Assembly (NCBI GenBank): GCA_023228125.1
Contig: JALOBT010000025.1
Span: 1-37,841, forward strand
Origin: Candidatus Cloacimonadota bacterium
Lineage (GTDB): Bacteria; Cloacimonadota; Cloacimonadia; Cloacimonadales; Cloacimonadaceae
DNA length: 37,841 bases
Reading direction: 5' to 3'
How positions within the stretch are numbered: the stretch's first letter is position 1; every line of letters starts with the position of its first letter. Of this stretch, positions 1-7,844 are shown in pieces. Position numbers and translations under genes: made by a program. The notes beneath the pieces were generated by a model. That model was not told where the DNA came from. It saw only the letters and a list, made by a program, of their open reading frames with translations, and made no database searches.

Positions 1-50
1 CGTACGGTTCTGTGAGGGGTTTGGGGTGAAACTCCCCTTACCTACTCGAC
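1..50 (+). ncRNA. 3' end of a group II intron (part of domain V and domain VI)
   Basis: The window opens with CGTACGGTTC, the typical 3' strand of group II intron domain V. It is followed by a G-rich/C-rich hairpin (GAGGGGTTT pairing with AAACTCCCC) and the run CCTTACCTACTCGAC, which has the look of domain VI with its bulged branch-point A and the 3' splice site. Most of the intron, including any reverse transcriptase, lies to the left of the window. The 3' boundary near position 50 is inferred from the usual terminal motif. Assignment rests on motif recognition, not on a covariance search. Confidence 0.72.
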
Positions 51-270
51 AGACTCACAGCTTTCAGGTAAAACAGCTAAGCCCCTCTATCCCAAGTTGA
101 TGTCAAAAATAGCGTCCCGTTCTCGCTTTGCAGGTATTAGGCCTGGATAATAAGGATTGGAATAGGCTTTGGCCACTTATTCAGCTTAAAGTATAAAGAA
201 AGTAGCGTGACTTGGGGAGAGGAATTGAACAGTCTCCTGGGAAAAATGGAGGCTGCCTGAAAAGAAGATC
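51..270. other. Intergenic stretch downstream of the intron
   Basis: No open reading frame with a credible ribosome binding site is visible here. It would be the 3' exon side of the group II intron and leads into the promoter of the TetR-type gene. I see no tRNA, repeat or terminator in it. Confidence 0.5.
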
Positions 271-298
271 TTGACAAAAACCCGAACTGGATTATCTT
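271..298 (+). promoter_or_regulatory. Promoter of the TetR/ABC export operon
   Basis: A perfect -35 box TTGACA (271-276) lies 16 bp before TATCTT (293-298), a 4/6 match to the -10 consensus. The start codon is at 341, after a short leader containing the ribosome binding site AAAGGA (326-331). This is the only promoter-like sequence in front of the six-gene operon. Confidence 0.6.
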
Positions 299-313
299 TA
301 ACTATATGGTTAA
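298..313. promoter_or_regulatory. Palindromic operator candidate for the TetR regulator
   Basis: The 16-bp sequence TTAACTATATGGTTAA is a near-perfect palindrome: TTAAC and GTTAA arms around a central ATAT, with one mismatched symmetric pair. It begins at the last base of the -10 box and covers the expected transcription start. TetR-family repressors commonly bind such palindromes at their own promoter, so autoregulation of the operon is the likely reading. Confidence 0.55.
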
Positions 314-340
314 GAATAACACGATAAAGGATTAAATGAC

Positions 341-964
341 ATGGCTATAAAGAACGTAAAGGAGCAGATCATCAAAGCTGCGACCAAGGAATTCCTGGCC
401 TCTGGCCTTGAAGGAGCCAGGATGCAGGCCATTGCCGATAAGGCGGGGATCAATAAAGCACTCTTGCACTACTATTTCGAGAGTAAAGAGAAGCTTTATT
501 TCATAGTCTTGAAAGCTCAGTTTTCAGACATGATCGCGGGATTGCTTCAGACTTTTGGTAGTGAAGAGGATTTTGAGCCCTGGCTGAAACATCTGATCAG
601 GACAGTGTTGAAGGAGATCACGTCCCGGCCGCACTTTTCCCGCTTTATGCTTTGGGAACTGAATGCACAAAAGAAGCAGCTTCCCCGTTTATTTCAAGAG
701 CTTCTCAAGGAGCGGATGCAGGGCAGCTTTATGCAAAAGATTCAGGCAAAATTGGATCAAACTGCTGCGGCAGCTTATCCGGCGGAGCAGTTTTTGCTGA
801 ATGTCCTGTCTTTGTGCATCTATCCCGGTCTGGCGCGTCCGCTGCTGGAGCAGGTTTTGGGCAAAGAGCTGTTTGCCAGCAAGGACTTTATCACTGCGCG
901 GGAAGAAGATATATTTCAATTGATCAAATATGGAATTTTAGAACGTAAACGAGCTGAGATATGA
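341..964 (+). CDS. TetR/AcrR-family transcriptional regulator of an export operon
   Basis: A 207-residue protein of typical TetR length. Residues about 8-55 form the DNA-binding domain: the recognition region reads ADKAGINKALLHYYFESKEK, a classic TetR helix-turn-helix with the HYYFxSKE signature. The remaining helical part would be the ligand-binding and dimerization domain. The start is set by AAAGGA 9 nt upstream. It is the first gene of an operon encoding a membrane-fusion lipoprotein and a complete ABC exporter, and its stop overlaps the next start as ATGA. This arrangement parallels E. coli cecR (ybiH) next to ybhGFSR. By inference it represses this operon by binding the palindrome at 298-313 and is released by an exported compound. 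The ligand cannot be told from the sequence. Confidence 0.9.
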   Translation: MAIKNVKEQIIKAATKEFLASGLEGARMQAIADKAGINKALLHYYFESKEKLYFIVLKAQFSDMIAGLLQTFGSEEDFEPWLKHLIRTVLKEITSRPHFSRFMLWELNAQKKQLPRLFQELLKERMQGSFMQKIQAKLDQTAAAAYPAEQFLLNVLSLCIYPGLARPLLEQVLGKELFASKDFITAREEDIFQLIKYGILERKRAEI

Positions 965-1836
965 AACGTATAATATTACTATCCCTGCTGCTGCTGGTTT
1001 TGGCAGCTTGCGGGCGGAAGGAAGAAGAACAGACCTGGACCACGATGATGGAGGCTGATTTATTCAGAGTATCAGCTCTGGCGGGAGGCCGCATCAGCAA
1101 AATCTATGTGGCCGAAGGTGACGAGGTGACAGCCGGAGATCTTATCGCGCAATTGGACGATGCGGACTTGCGCTTTACTTTGGAGCAATTGCGGGCCTCT
1201 CTACAGGAGCTGGAGGCTCAAAAGCAGCTATATAATACTCAGATTGCTCTGGCTGCGGCCGATCTGGAATATCAAAGCCGCAGGCAAAGCCGCACCGAGA
1301 CTCTTTACGAAGAAGATGTGATCCCGCTGCAAAACCTGGAAGATGGCGAGCTCATGAAGAGCAAAGCGGAATTGCAGCACGAATCTGCCCAAAAAAATCT
1401 GCGCCTGGTGGAAGCCAAGCGTGCAGCCATAGAGGCTCAGCTCAAAAGCGTGCAGAAGAAGATAGCGGATTTTACTATCTCTACTCCTTTTACGGGCCGG
1501 GTAGAGCATCTGTATTTTGATGAAGGTGAGCTGCTACCGAATATGGCTCAGCTCGCCGAAATCCTGAATATCCAAAGCCTGGAAGCGAATATCTACGTGG
1601 GCGAGGAGTATCTGGCGCAGCTTGAGCCAGGAATGCCCCTCAAGCTGAAGATAAACGGCCATGCCGCTGCGCTGAACGCCCAGATCATCCGCATCAGCAA
1701 TAAGGCGGAATTCACTCCCAAGACAGTGCTTACGCCGGACAATCGCACGGTGATGGTCTATGCGGTGCGCCTTAAGGCCGAAAACCCGGAAGGCATCCTC
1801 AAAGACGGCATGCCGGTGGATGTGGTCTTGCCATGA
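961..1836 (+). CDS. HlyD/YbhG-family membrane-fusion lipoprotein (efflux adaptor)
   Basis: A 291-residue periplasmic adaptor. The N-terminus has a hydrophobic stretch ending in the lipobox LAAC, so it is probably a lipoprotein acylated at Cys17. Residues about 38-60 (GGRISKIYVAEGDEVTAGD) and 174-190 (STPFTGRVEHLYFDEGELL) form the split biotinyl-lipoyl-like domain. Between them lie about 110 residues of charged helical coiled coil. The C-terminal part would be the beta-barrel domain. Such adaptors link an inner-membrane ABC exporter to an outer-membrane channel; no TolC gene is present in the window. The gene overlaps tetR upstream and the first ATPase downstream by ATGA, indicating translational coupling. 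Confidence 0.88.
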   Translation: MKRIILLSLLLLVLAACGRKEEEQTWTTMMEADLFRVSALAGGRISKIYVAEGDEVTAGDLIAQLDDADLRFTLEQLRASLQELEAQKQLYNTQIALAAADLEYQSRRQSRTETLYEEDVIPLQNLEDGELMKSKAELQHESAQKNLRLVEAKRAAIEAQLKSVQKKIADFTISTPFTGRVEHLYFDEGELLPNMAQLAEILNIQSLEANIYVGEEYLAQLEPGMPLKLKINGHAAALNAQIIRISNKAEFTPKTVLTPDNRTVMVYAVRLKAENPEGILKDGMPVDVVLP

Positions 1837-2738
1837 ATGCCGCTGTAGCCCGAGAACTGAGCGTTTTCTATGGCAGCACCGAGGCCTTGAAGAGTGTGAA
1901 TCTTGAGGTCCCCGAAGCCCTGGTCTATGGCATCATCGGGCCCGATGGAGCCGGTAAAACCACGCTGATGAGGAGCCTGTGCACGCTCTTGCCATATTCC
2001 GAGGGCAGCATCCGGGTTCTGGGCTATGACGCTTTGAGCGAATCTGCTCAGATCCGTGCCCGTATCGGCTATATGCCACAACGCTTTTCCCTGTATCAGG
2101 ATCTTTCGGTGGAGCAGAATCTGCGCTTTTTTGCGCGGCTCTTCAGGGTAAGTAGAAAGGAGATGTTAATCCAGCGGGAAAAGCTCTATGAGTTTTCCAG
2201 GCTCAAGCCTTTTGCCAAACGCCTGGCAGGGAATCTCAGCGGAGGTATGAAGCAGAAACTGGCGCTATCCTGCGCCCTGATTCACACCCCGAAGCTGATC
2301 ATTCTGGATGAGCCCACCTTTGGCGTGGATCCGGTCTCGCGGGTGGAATTTTGGCAGATCTTGCACGAGCTGAAGCGCGAAGGCGTGAGCATCATAGTCT
2401 CCACACCTTATATGGATGAAGCCGTGCAATGCGATCAGATCAGCCTTCTGCACAAAGGAAGCGTGATCGGCCAAGGCACTCCGGATGAGATTATCAAGGC
2501 CTGGCAAGGGAGCTTGTATAGCCTCAAAGCAGGCAATCTCCAGGAATTATACAAATACCTGCAAAGCAAGGTGGATAAAGCGGATTTACAGCTTTTTGGC
2601 TCCGAGATTCATCTGTATAGCAAAGATGGACTGCGACAAGAACTTATAGATACCTGGAAGCATGAATTCTCCGGCCTGGCCAGTTGCGAGGAGATTCAGC
2701 CTGGGATGGAAGATGTCTTCCTGAAGATGATGCAATGA
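1833..2738 (+). CDS. ABC transporter ATP-binding protein, YbhF N-half type
   Basis: A 301-residue ATPase. Walker A is GPDGAGKTT (36-44), the signature is canonical LSGGMKQK (135-142), and Walker B is LIILDEP (155-161). The H-loop position reads STPYMDEA, with Pro replacing the usual switch His. The GPDGAGKTT variant and a degenerate H-loop are, as I recall, also features of the N-terminal half of E. coli YbhF. That protein is a fused double ATPase, whereas here the halves are separate genes. About 60 extra C-terminal residues follow the ATPase core. It would pair with the next gene product as an asymmetric heterodimer energizing the two permeases. The start overlaps the preceding stop (ATGA). 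Confidence 0.9.
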   Translation: MNAAVARELSVFYGSTEALKSVNLEVPEALVYGIIGPDGAGKTTLMRSLCTLLPYSEGSIRVLGYDALSESAQIRARIGYMPQRFSLYQDLSVEQNLRFFARLFRVSRKEMLIQREKLYEFSRLKPFAKRLAGNLSGGMKQKLALSCALIHTPKLIILDEPTFGVDPVSRVEFWQILHELKREGVSIIVSTPYMDEAVQCDQISLLHKGSVIGQGTPDEIIKAWQGSLYSLKAGNLQELYKYLQSKVDKADLQLFGSEIHLYSKDGLRQELIDTWKHEFSGLASCEEIQPGMEDVFLKMMQ

Positions 2739-3466
2739 TCCACACAGAGCATCTAATCAAGGATTTTGGTGCGTTTAGAGCCGTGGACGATATCAATCTG
2801 GATATCGGTAAAGGCGAGATCTTTGGCTTTTTGGGTGCTAATGGTGCCGGTAAGACCACTGCCATCAGGATGATCATAGGTTTGGTGCTGCCCACCAGCG
2901 GACAGATCATCGTGGATGGTCTTGATATCAGCAAAGGCAGTGAGAAGGTGAAGCACAAGATCGGCTATATGAGCCAGAAGTTCTCCCTGTATCCGGATTT
3001 GAAGGCCATCGAAAACCTGGAGTTTTACGCTGGCATCTATCAGATTCCCTTTCGGCAGGCACTCAAGAATATCCAGCCCATCATCGAGCAATTTGGCCTG
3101 CAAGATATTCTAAAAAACCGCACGGAAGACCTGCCTATGGGCTATAAACAGCGGCTCAGCCTGGTGGCAGCCCTGGTGCACGATCCGCCTCTGGTCTTTT
3201 TGGATGAACCCACCAGCGGTGTGGACCCTCAGGCGCGGCGGGAATTTTGGCAAGTGATCAACGATCTGGCCTATGCCGGCAAAAGCGTGATCGTGAGCAC
3301 CCACTTTATGGATGAAGCGGAGTATTGCCACCGCGTGATCATCATGCAGGATGGACGGGAAGTGGCTCTGGGGAATCCGGCCGAGCTCAAAGCTGCACAT
3401 TCCTCGGCCACTATGCAGGAACTCTTTTTGAAAGTACTGGGAGAAGATAATGCCAAACCTGAATAG
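2735..3466 (+). CDS. ABC transporter ATP-binding protein, YbhF C-half type
   Basis: A 243-residue ATPase. I place the start at ATG 2735, which overlaps the preceding stop as ATGA, rather than at an in-frame ATG 51 bp upstream inside the preceding gene. Walker A is GANGAGKTT (34-42), Walker B is VFLDEP, and the H-loop is canonical STHFMDEAEYC. The signature motif is degenerate: LPMGYKQR in place of LSGGQ. This mirrors the neighbouring ATPase, whose signature is intact but whose H-loop is not, so a heterodimer would have one good and one degenerate ATP site. It ends 17 bp inside the first permease gene. Confidence 0.9.
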   Translation: MIHTEHLIKDFGAFRAVDDINLDIGKGEIFGFLGANGAGKTTAIRMIIGLVLPTSGQIIVDGLDISKGSEKVKHKIGYMSQKFSLYPDLKAIENLEFYAGIYQIPFRQALKNIQPIIEQFGLQDILKNRTEDLPMGYKQRLSLVAALVHDPPLVFLDEPTSGVDPQARREFWQVINDLAYAGKSVIVSTHFMDEAEYCHRVIIMQDGREVALGNPAELKAAHSSATMQELFLKVLGEDNAKPE

Positions 3467-4532
3467 AATCAAAGCGATCGCAGAGAAAGAGGTGTTTCAC
3501 ATCTTGCGGGATTCGCGTACACTGACGATCATCTTCATCATGCCGCTCTTGCAGCTCATCATCTTCGGTTACGCCATGAATATGGAGATCCGGCAGGTGC
3601 CTCTGGTGGTGGACGATAGTGCTCTGAACAGCAGTTCGCAGGCTCTGATCGATGCCTTTATCCACACGGATTACTTCCGGCTGGTGCCCAAAGACGAAGG
3701 AATCCTGAATCCGGGCGAGCTCTTCAAAGAGCGCAGAGCTCAGGCCACGCTCAGCATACCCCAAGGCTTTGGCAAGGATAGCTTTACCGTGCTGCTAAAG
3801 ATAGATGCCTCGGATCCCAATAGTGCACAAATGATCCAAAACTACGCCAACGGCATCGTGAATAACAGGTTTGCCATAGCTGGTGCCGGCATCACCCTGC
3901 AGCCCCTCATCCTCTACAATCCTGATCTGAAGAGTTCTTTCTTCTTTGTGCCGGGGCTGATTGCCTTGATTTTGGTGATGATCTGCGCTCTGCTCACCAG
4001 CATCTCCATCAGCCGGGAAAAGGAGATGGGAACTATGGAGCAGATCCTGGTTTCACCGGTGTCTGCCACGGAGATTCTCTTGGGTAAAGTATTGCCCTAT
4101 ATCTTTCTGGGTCTGATGGATGCGCTCTTGATCTTGGGAGTGGGGATGCTGCTCTTTCAGGTGCCGTTCCGGGGTGAATTTATCGTCTTTCTGGGTTTCA
4201 CCTTCCTGTATGTGCTCACTTCATTGTGTCTGGGACTGCTGGTTTCCACCGTGGCCAAAACCCAACAGGGTGCGATGATGATGGCTTTGGGGATGACCCT
4301 TTTGCCCACGCTGTTGCTTTCTGGCTATATGTTTCCCATCTCCAGCATGCCGGTGATCCTGCAGAAGATTACCTACATCATTCCCGCCCGTTACTATTTG
4401 CAGATCATCCGCGGGATCATGCTGAAGGGCAATAGCGTACGGCATCTGTATCAATCCGGCCTCAGCCTGCTGATCATGAGTGTGACGATGCTGATAATAG
4501 CGTCCCGACGCTTCAAATTGAGGCTGTCATGA
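3450..4532 (+). CDS. ABC-2 type permease, YbhS/YbhR family (first)
   Basis: A 360-residue inner-membrane protein with the ABC2_membrane_3 layout. It has one N-terminal membrane helix (about 22-45), a periplasmic domain of about 130 residues, then five hydrophobic helices from about 165 onward. The sequence SISREKEMGTMEQILVSPV is the conserved cytoplasmic coupling segment of the family. A good ribosome binding site (GGGAGAAG) precedes ATG 3450, which overlaps the upstream ATPase gene by 17 bp. With the next gene product it should form the heterodimeric transmembrane channel of the exporter. Substrate is not evident; E. coli YbhFSR has been linked to cation and drug export. Confidence 0.9.
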   Translation: MPNLNRIKAIAEKEVFHILRDSRTLTIIFIMPLLQLIIFGYAMNMEIRQVPLVVDDSALNSSSQALIDAFIHTDYFRLVPKDEGILNPGELFKERRAQATLSIPQGFGKDSFTVLLKIDASDPNSAQMIQNYANGIVNNRFAIAGAGITLQPLILYNPDLKSSFFFVPGLIALILVMICALLTSISISREKEMGTMEQILVSPVSATEILLGKVLPYIFLGLMDALLILGVGMLLFQVPFRGEFIVFLGFTFLYVLTSLCLGLLVSTVAKTQQGAMMMALGMTLLPTLLLSGYMFPISSMPVILQKITYIIPARYYLQIIRGIMLKGNSVRHLYQSGLSLLIMSVTMLIIASRRFKLRLS

Positions 4533-5656
4533 TCTCGCTGAAAGTGATAGGCAGCTTCATCAAGAAGGAATTCCGGCAGATCATGCGCAGCCGCGAGATG
4601 CTGATCGTGCTTTTTGCCCTGCCGGCGGTGCAGCTTTTGGTGATGGGTTTTGCCGTGACCAATGAGGTGAAGAACCTGAATTTGAGCTTTCTGGATTACG
4701 ATCGTAGTGCCACGAGCCGGGCTTTGATCCAAAGCTTCGATTCTACAGATCGCTTTCGGATAGTGCCGGTGAGCAATGCCGCCAAGCCCGAGGAGCTGAT
4801 CTCTGCCTGGAAAGCCAGCGTGGTAATAGTGATTCCACCCGGATTTGGGGCAGATTATGGGCAGGGCAGGCAGAGCAATTTGCAGGTGATAGTGGATGGC
4901 ATCGATGGTAATACCGCCTCGGTGGCCAATAGCTTTGTGGCCGGCGTGGTGGGAGATTTCCACCGGAAAAGAATGCAGGAAACCATGCACCGCTCACCAA
5001 TTCCCCGGCTGAATACTCAGGTGGAGCTGCTCAGTAGCATGACCTTCAATCCAGACCTCAGAAGCAGTCTGAATACCATTCCCGGCATCATCGCCATCCT
5101 GGTCACGGTTACTTCCATGATGCTCTCGGCCATCAGTCTGGTGAAAGAAAAGGAACTGGGCACCCTGGAACAGCTTTTGGTAACTCCGGTGAAGAAGGCT
5201 GAATTGATGGCAGGCAAACTGATTCCCTATCTCATCATCACCCTGGTGCAATTGCAGGTGGCTATAGTGCTGGCCGGCCTCATCTTCCGCATAGAACTGG
5301 CTGGCAGCTATGGACTGCTCTTGCTATTTTCGATGATCTATCTTTTCACCACCCTGGGTCTGGGTATCCTGATCTCCACCAGAGTGGCGTCTCAACAGCA
5401 GGCGATGTTTTTCTCCTGGTTCATCATGGTGATCATCATCCTGCTTTCCGGCTTCTTTGTGCCTGTGCAGAATATGCCCCGGGGCATCCGCTGGATCAGC
5501 TTCTTCAATCCGCTGAGCCATTACATGACGGTGCTCAGAGAGATAGTGATCAAAGGCAGCGGCATCACTCAGCTGATGAAAGAGCTGTGGATCCTGGGTG
5601 GCAGTGGCGTGCTGATCTTTGGGCTGAGTGTGCTTAGCTTTAGGAAGAGGGTGTAG
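4529..5656 (+). CDS. ABC-2 type permease, YbhS/YbhR family (second)
   Basis: A 375-residue paralogue of the preceding gene with the same topology: N-terminal helix (LIVLFALPAVQLLVMGFAV), a large periplasmic domain, then five C-terminal helices. The coupling segment SLVKEKELGTLEQLLVTPVKK is conserved. The start overlaps the previous stop as ATGA. It is the last gene of the operon and is followed within 60 bp by a strong terminator. Two permeases and two ATPases suggest a fully heterodimeric exporter working with the HlyD-type lipoprotein encoded upstream. Confidence 0.9.
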   Translation: MISLKVIGSFIKKEFRQIMRSREMLIVLFALPAVQLLVMGFAVTNEVKNLNLSFLDYDRSATSRALIQSFDSTDRFRIVPVSNAAKPEELISAWKASVVIVIPPGFGADYGQGRQSNLQVIVDGIDGNTASVANSFVAGVVGDFHRKRMQETMHRSPIPRLNTQVELLSSMTFNPDLRSSLNTIPGIIAILVTVTSMMLSAISLVKEKELGTLEQLLVTPVKKAELMAGKLIPYLIITLVQLQVAIVLAGLIFRIELAGSYGLLLLFSMIYLFTTLGLGILISTRVASQQQAMFFSWFIMVIIILLSGFFVPVQNMPRGIRWISFFNPLSHYMTVLREIVIKGSGITQLMKELWILGGSGVLIFGLSVLSFRKRV

Positions 5657-5694
5657 AGCGCGCTGAAATGCGAACTGCTTTTGTCTTAATCAGT

Positions 5695-5731
5695 AAAGAA
5701 CCCGGAAGCTGAGTTGCTCCGGGTTCTTTTT
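5695..5731 (+). terminator. Rho-independent terminator of the export operon
   Basis: A perfect 10-bp stem, AGAACCCGGA (5697-5706) with TCCGGGTTCT (5718-5727), has an 11-nt loop and a T-run on the plus strand. The A-rich left flank could also help stop transcription of the convergent minus-strand nuclease gene, less efficiently. Confidence 0.88.
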
Positions 5732-5776
5732 ATAATGCTAAAATTATGCCACGTTGAGCTTGCGTCATCTATTGCT

Positions 5777-6883
5777 TCATCTGTCCAGATCTGAATATGC
5801 AATTACCAAGTCTCTCTCAGGGTCATAGCCCGCGGCCTTAAGCGCATTGCGGGAATGCCTTACAAGATCGGTGCTACTCAAATTGCTTTCGGTATAATAC
5901 CCCTTATCCAAAACAAGTGCCTCTCTGAATTCAGATTTGTCTCGTGTATATCTTAGTGCGCCAGGTAATTGAAGTCCGGGCTTATTTCGGATCAAGTAAT
6001 TGTAAACTTCGCGCTTTGCCAGGCGCCAAGAGGAGACCTCTATCTTTTCAAATCCGCAGATAATGATGTAATGCACTTTTTTGAACGCATAATCCTTCAG
6101 CACTTCAGTACGGATTGAGAGATATGGGGAATCGAGTATTTCGGAGTGGTACACTGGCTTGGAGGATGGTCCGGGAACTGATACTTTTCTATTCCAAAGA
6201 CGTTCAATTTCGTTGATGTCGATATCTACCCTGTCGTTCTTTTTGATGATCTGCTGGGCAAACATATACTGTGAAAGCCCCGTTCTTTCTTGCATCAGAA
6301 GAGCTTCTGACTTTACTTTCTCGATCATTTTTATCCGGATCAGCTCTTTTCTCATGCTTTCTGCCGTATCCAGAGCTTGTTTCCGATAGTTGTCTTTTCT
6401 TAGGATCATTTCGAAATTCCGCACTATCCAATCTGGATCATCCTCCAGAAGATTGATCTCACTAAAGAGCTTATCTTCAAATTCCCCTCCGGCTGAAGGT
6501 AGATAGAATCTCCATTTTATACCATCCGTAAGGATGCTGATTGCAGATTTGTGGTAGGCATTATACAGGTGCAATTGCATCTCTCCTGCAGCAAGATCAG
6601 AATCCAGCCTGCCCGCAGTCTTTACTTCAATAAATACTTCAGCTCCCTCAGAGGTCTTTTCCGGAATGAATAAAGCTATATCGACTCTGCCTGTAACGTC
6701 CTTGCTGAGGTTCTGTTGGGGGATTCTTTTCACTCGGAATTCGGTGTAAAACTCTTGAGGGTTCCAGATGTTCCAACCCAAGTTCTGACAAATCCTGCCC
6801 ACCAGAGAAAAACGAACATGTTGCTCGTCCTGGAATGATCCATCGTTCAGTAAATTACGTATGTCTTCTAAAATCTCTTTCAT
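5777..6883 (-). CDS. Stand-alone HsdR N-terminal-type PD-(D/E)xK nuclease-like protein
   Basis: A 368-residue protein (start at ATG 6883). An in-frame GTG at 6979 would add 32 poorly family-like residues and would run through a likely promoter, so I reject it. The N-terminal ~130 residues match the HSDR_N fold. GRVDIAL (Asp68) and IEVKT (Glu86-x-Lys88) form the PD-(D/E)xK active site. QLHLY (Gln103xxxTyr107) is the QxxxY motif seen in type I restriction HsdR subunits, followed by TDGIKWRFY. No helicase motor, methylase or specificity gene is adjacent, and the C-terminal ~170 residues are not recognised. It may be an orphan nuclease, a defence remnant, or a host repair enzyme. A monocistronic accessory gene is likely. 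Confidence 0.72.
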   Translation of the reverse strand: MKEILEDIRNLLNDGSFQDEQHVRFSLVGRICQNLGWNIWNPQEFYTEFRVKRIPQQNLSKDVTGRVDIALFIPEKTSEGAEVFIEVKTAGRLDSDLAAGEMQLHLYNAYHKSAISILTDGIKWRFYLPSAGGEFEDKLFSEINLLEDDPDWIVRNFEMILRKDNYRKQALDTAESMRKELIRIKMIEKVKSEALLMQERTGLSQYMFAQQIIKKNDRVDIDINEIERLWNRKVSVPGPSSKPVYHSEILDSPYLSIRTEVLKDYAFKKVHYIIICGFEKIEVSSWRLAKREVYNYLIRNKPGLQLPGALRYTRDKSEFREALVLDKGYYTESNLSSTDLVRHSRNALKAAGYDPERDLVIAYSDLDR

Positions 6884-6914
6884 CAATGCCTCATCAGCAA
6901 TTTTGCTATTTTCC

Positions 6915-6944
6915 CAAGTATGTGCAAAGATACATTTTGTCAAG
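6915..6944 (-). promoter_or_regulatory. Possible promoter of the HsdR_N-like gene
   Basis: On the minus strand TTGACA (6944-6939) is followed after 18 bp by TACTTG (6920-6915), a weak -10. It lies within the longer alternative reading frame and about 30 bp before ATG 6883, which supports the shorter start. GAGG precedes that ATG by 5 nt. Confidence 0.4.
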
Positions 6945-7051
6945 CTCAAAAATCTCGCACCCCTATCCCTATTCGTCACCGGGGAGGAGAATGCCGGCTA
7001 TGTTTATCTTTAATCTTTGCTACGCAATTCGCCAGAGCTATAAAAGTTTGC

Positions 7052-7080
7052 TTGCCAGCAAAAGTGCTTCTGATTATACT
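7052..7080 (+). promoter_or_regulatory. Promoter of the peroxiredoxin gene
   Basis: TTGCCA (7052-7057) and TATACT (7075-7080) are separated by exactly 17 bp; each matches consensus at 5 of 6 positions. The start codon at 7117 follows with AAAGGAG at 7104-7110. No obvious PerR or OxyR operator is visible. Confidence 0.65.
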
Positions 7081-7116
7081 ATAGTTTAGAAGCAAAAATC
7101 ATAAAAGGAGAAATAT

Positions 7117-7773
7117 ATGGAAAATCAAGGTATGCCCCTTCTGGGAGACAAATTCCCAGAACTCACCGTCCAAACCACCCGTGGTAAAATGACCCTGCCC
7201 AAGGATATGGCAGGAAAATGGTTTGTCCTCTTCAGCCATCCGGCTGATTTCACACCGGTCTGCACCACAGAATTTGTGGCTTTTCAAAATCTCTATGCAG
7301 AATTTAGAAAGGTCAATTGCGAGCTCATCGGAATGAGCGTGGATCAGGTCTTTTCTCACATCAAATGGGAAGAATGGATTCATGAAAACCTCGGTGTAGA
7401 GATTCAGTTCCCCATCATCGCCGATACCGGTGCTGTGGCGAATCGCTTAGGTTTGATCCACCCCGGCAAAGATTCCAATACCGTGCGTGCGGTCTTTATC
7501 GTGGACGACAAAGGCACCATTCGCATCATCCTGTATTACCCTCAGGAATTGGGACGCAATATGCAAGAAATCCTGCGGGCTGTGAAAGGAATGCAATTCA
7601 GCGATAAAAACAAATGCGCCATGCCCGCTGATTGGCCGAATAACGGCCTTGTCAAAGACCATGTGATCGTGCCTCCGCCCAAAGACATTGCGGGTGCGGA
7701 AGATCGCAAGGCCCGCGCCAAAGCTGGCGAATACGAATGCTATGACTGGTGGTTTTGCCATCGCAAAGCCTAA
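7117..7773 (+). CDS. Peroxiredoxin, Prx6/archaeal 1-Cys-like family
   Basis: A 218-residue cytosolic thiol peroxidase that reduces hydrogen peroxide and organic hydroperoxides. The active-site segment is HPADFTPVCTTEF, with peroxidatic Cys49 preceded by the conserved Pro and Thr. The C-terminal extension ends in ECYDWWFCHRKA with Cys208 and Cys214. That is the arrangement of archaeal-type peroxiredoxins, in which a C-terminal Cys acts as resolving residue. Length fits this family. Expression is monocistronic: it has its own promoter upstream and a terminator 24 bp downstream. In an anaerobe it would serve oxidative-stress defence. Confidence 0.95.
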   Translation: MENQGMPLLGDKFPELTVQTTRGKMTLPKDMAGKWFVLFSHPADFTPVCTTEFVAFQNLYAEFRKVNCELIGMSVDQVFSHIKWEEWIHENLGVEIQFPIIADTGAVANRLGLIHPGKDSNTVRAVFIVDDKGTIRIILYYPQELGRNMQEILRAVKGMQFSDKNKCAMPADWPNNGLVKDHVIVPPPKDIAGAEDRKARAKAGEYECYDWWFCHRKA

Positions 7774-7796
7774 AGCAAGGCTACTAAAGCCCTCTT

Positions 7797-7826
7797 GAAC
7801 GCTTCCCTGGGGAGGCGTTCTTTTTT
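7797..7826 (+). terminator. Terminator of the peroxiredoxin gene
   Basis: GAACGCTTCC pairs with GGAGGCGTTC (one T-G wobble) around a 4-nt loop and is followed by a run of T. It lies 24 bp after the stop codon. Confidence 0.85.
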
Positions 7827-7844
7827 GGGGCTAAAAAGATAATC

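Noticed and set aside
6884..6979. GTG-initiated 32-residue extension of the HsdR_N-like protein
   Set aside because: It overlaps a likely promoter and the ATG at 6883 gives a normal HSDR_N start with GAGG upstream.
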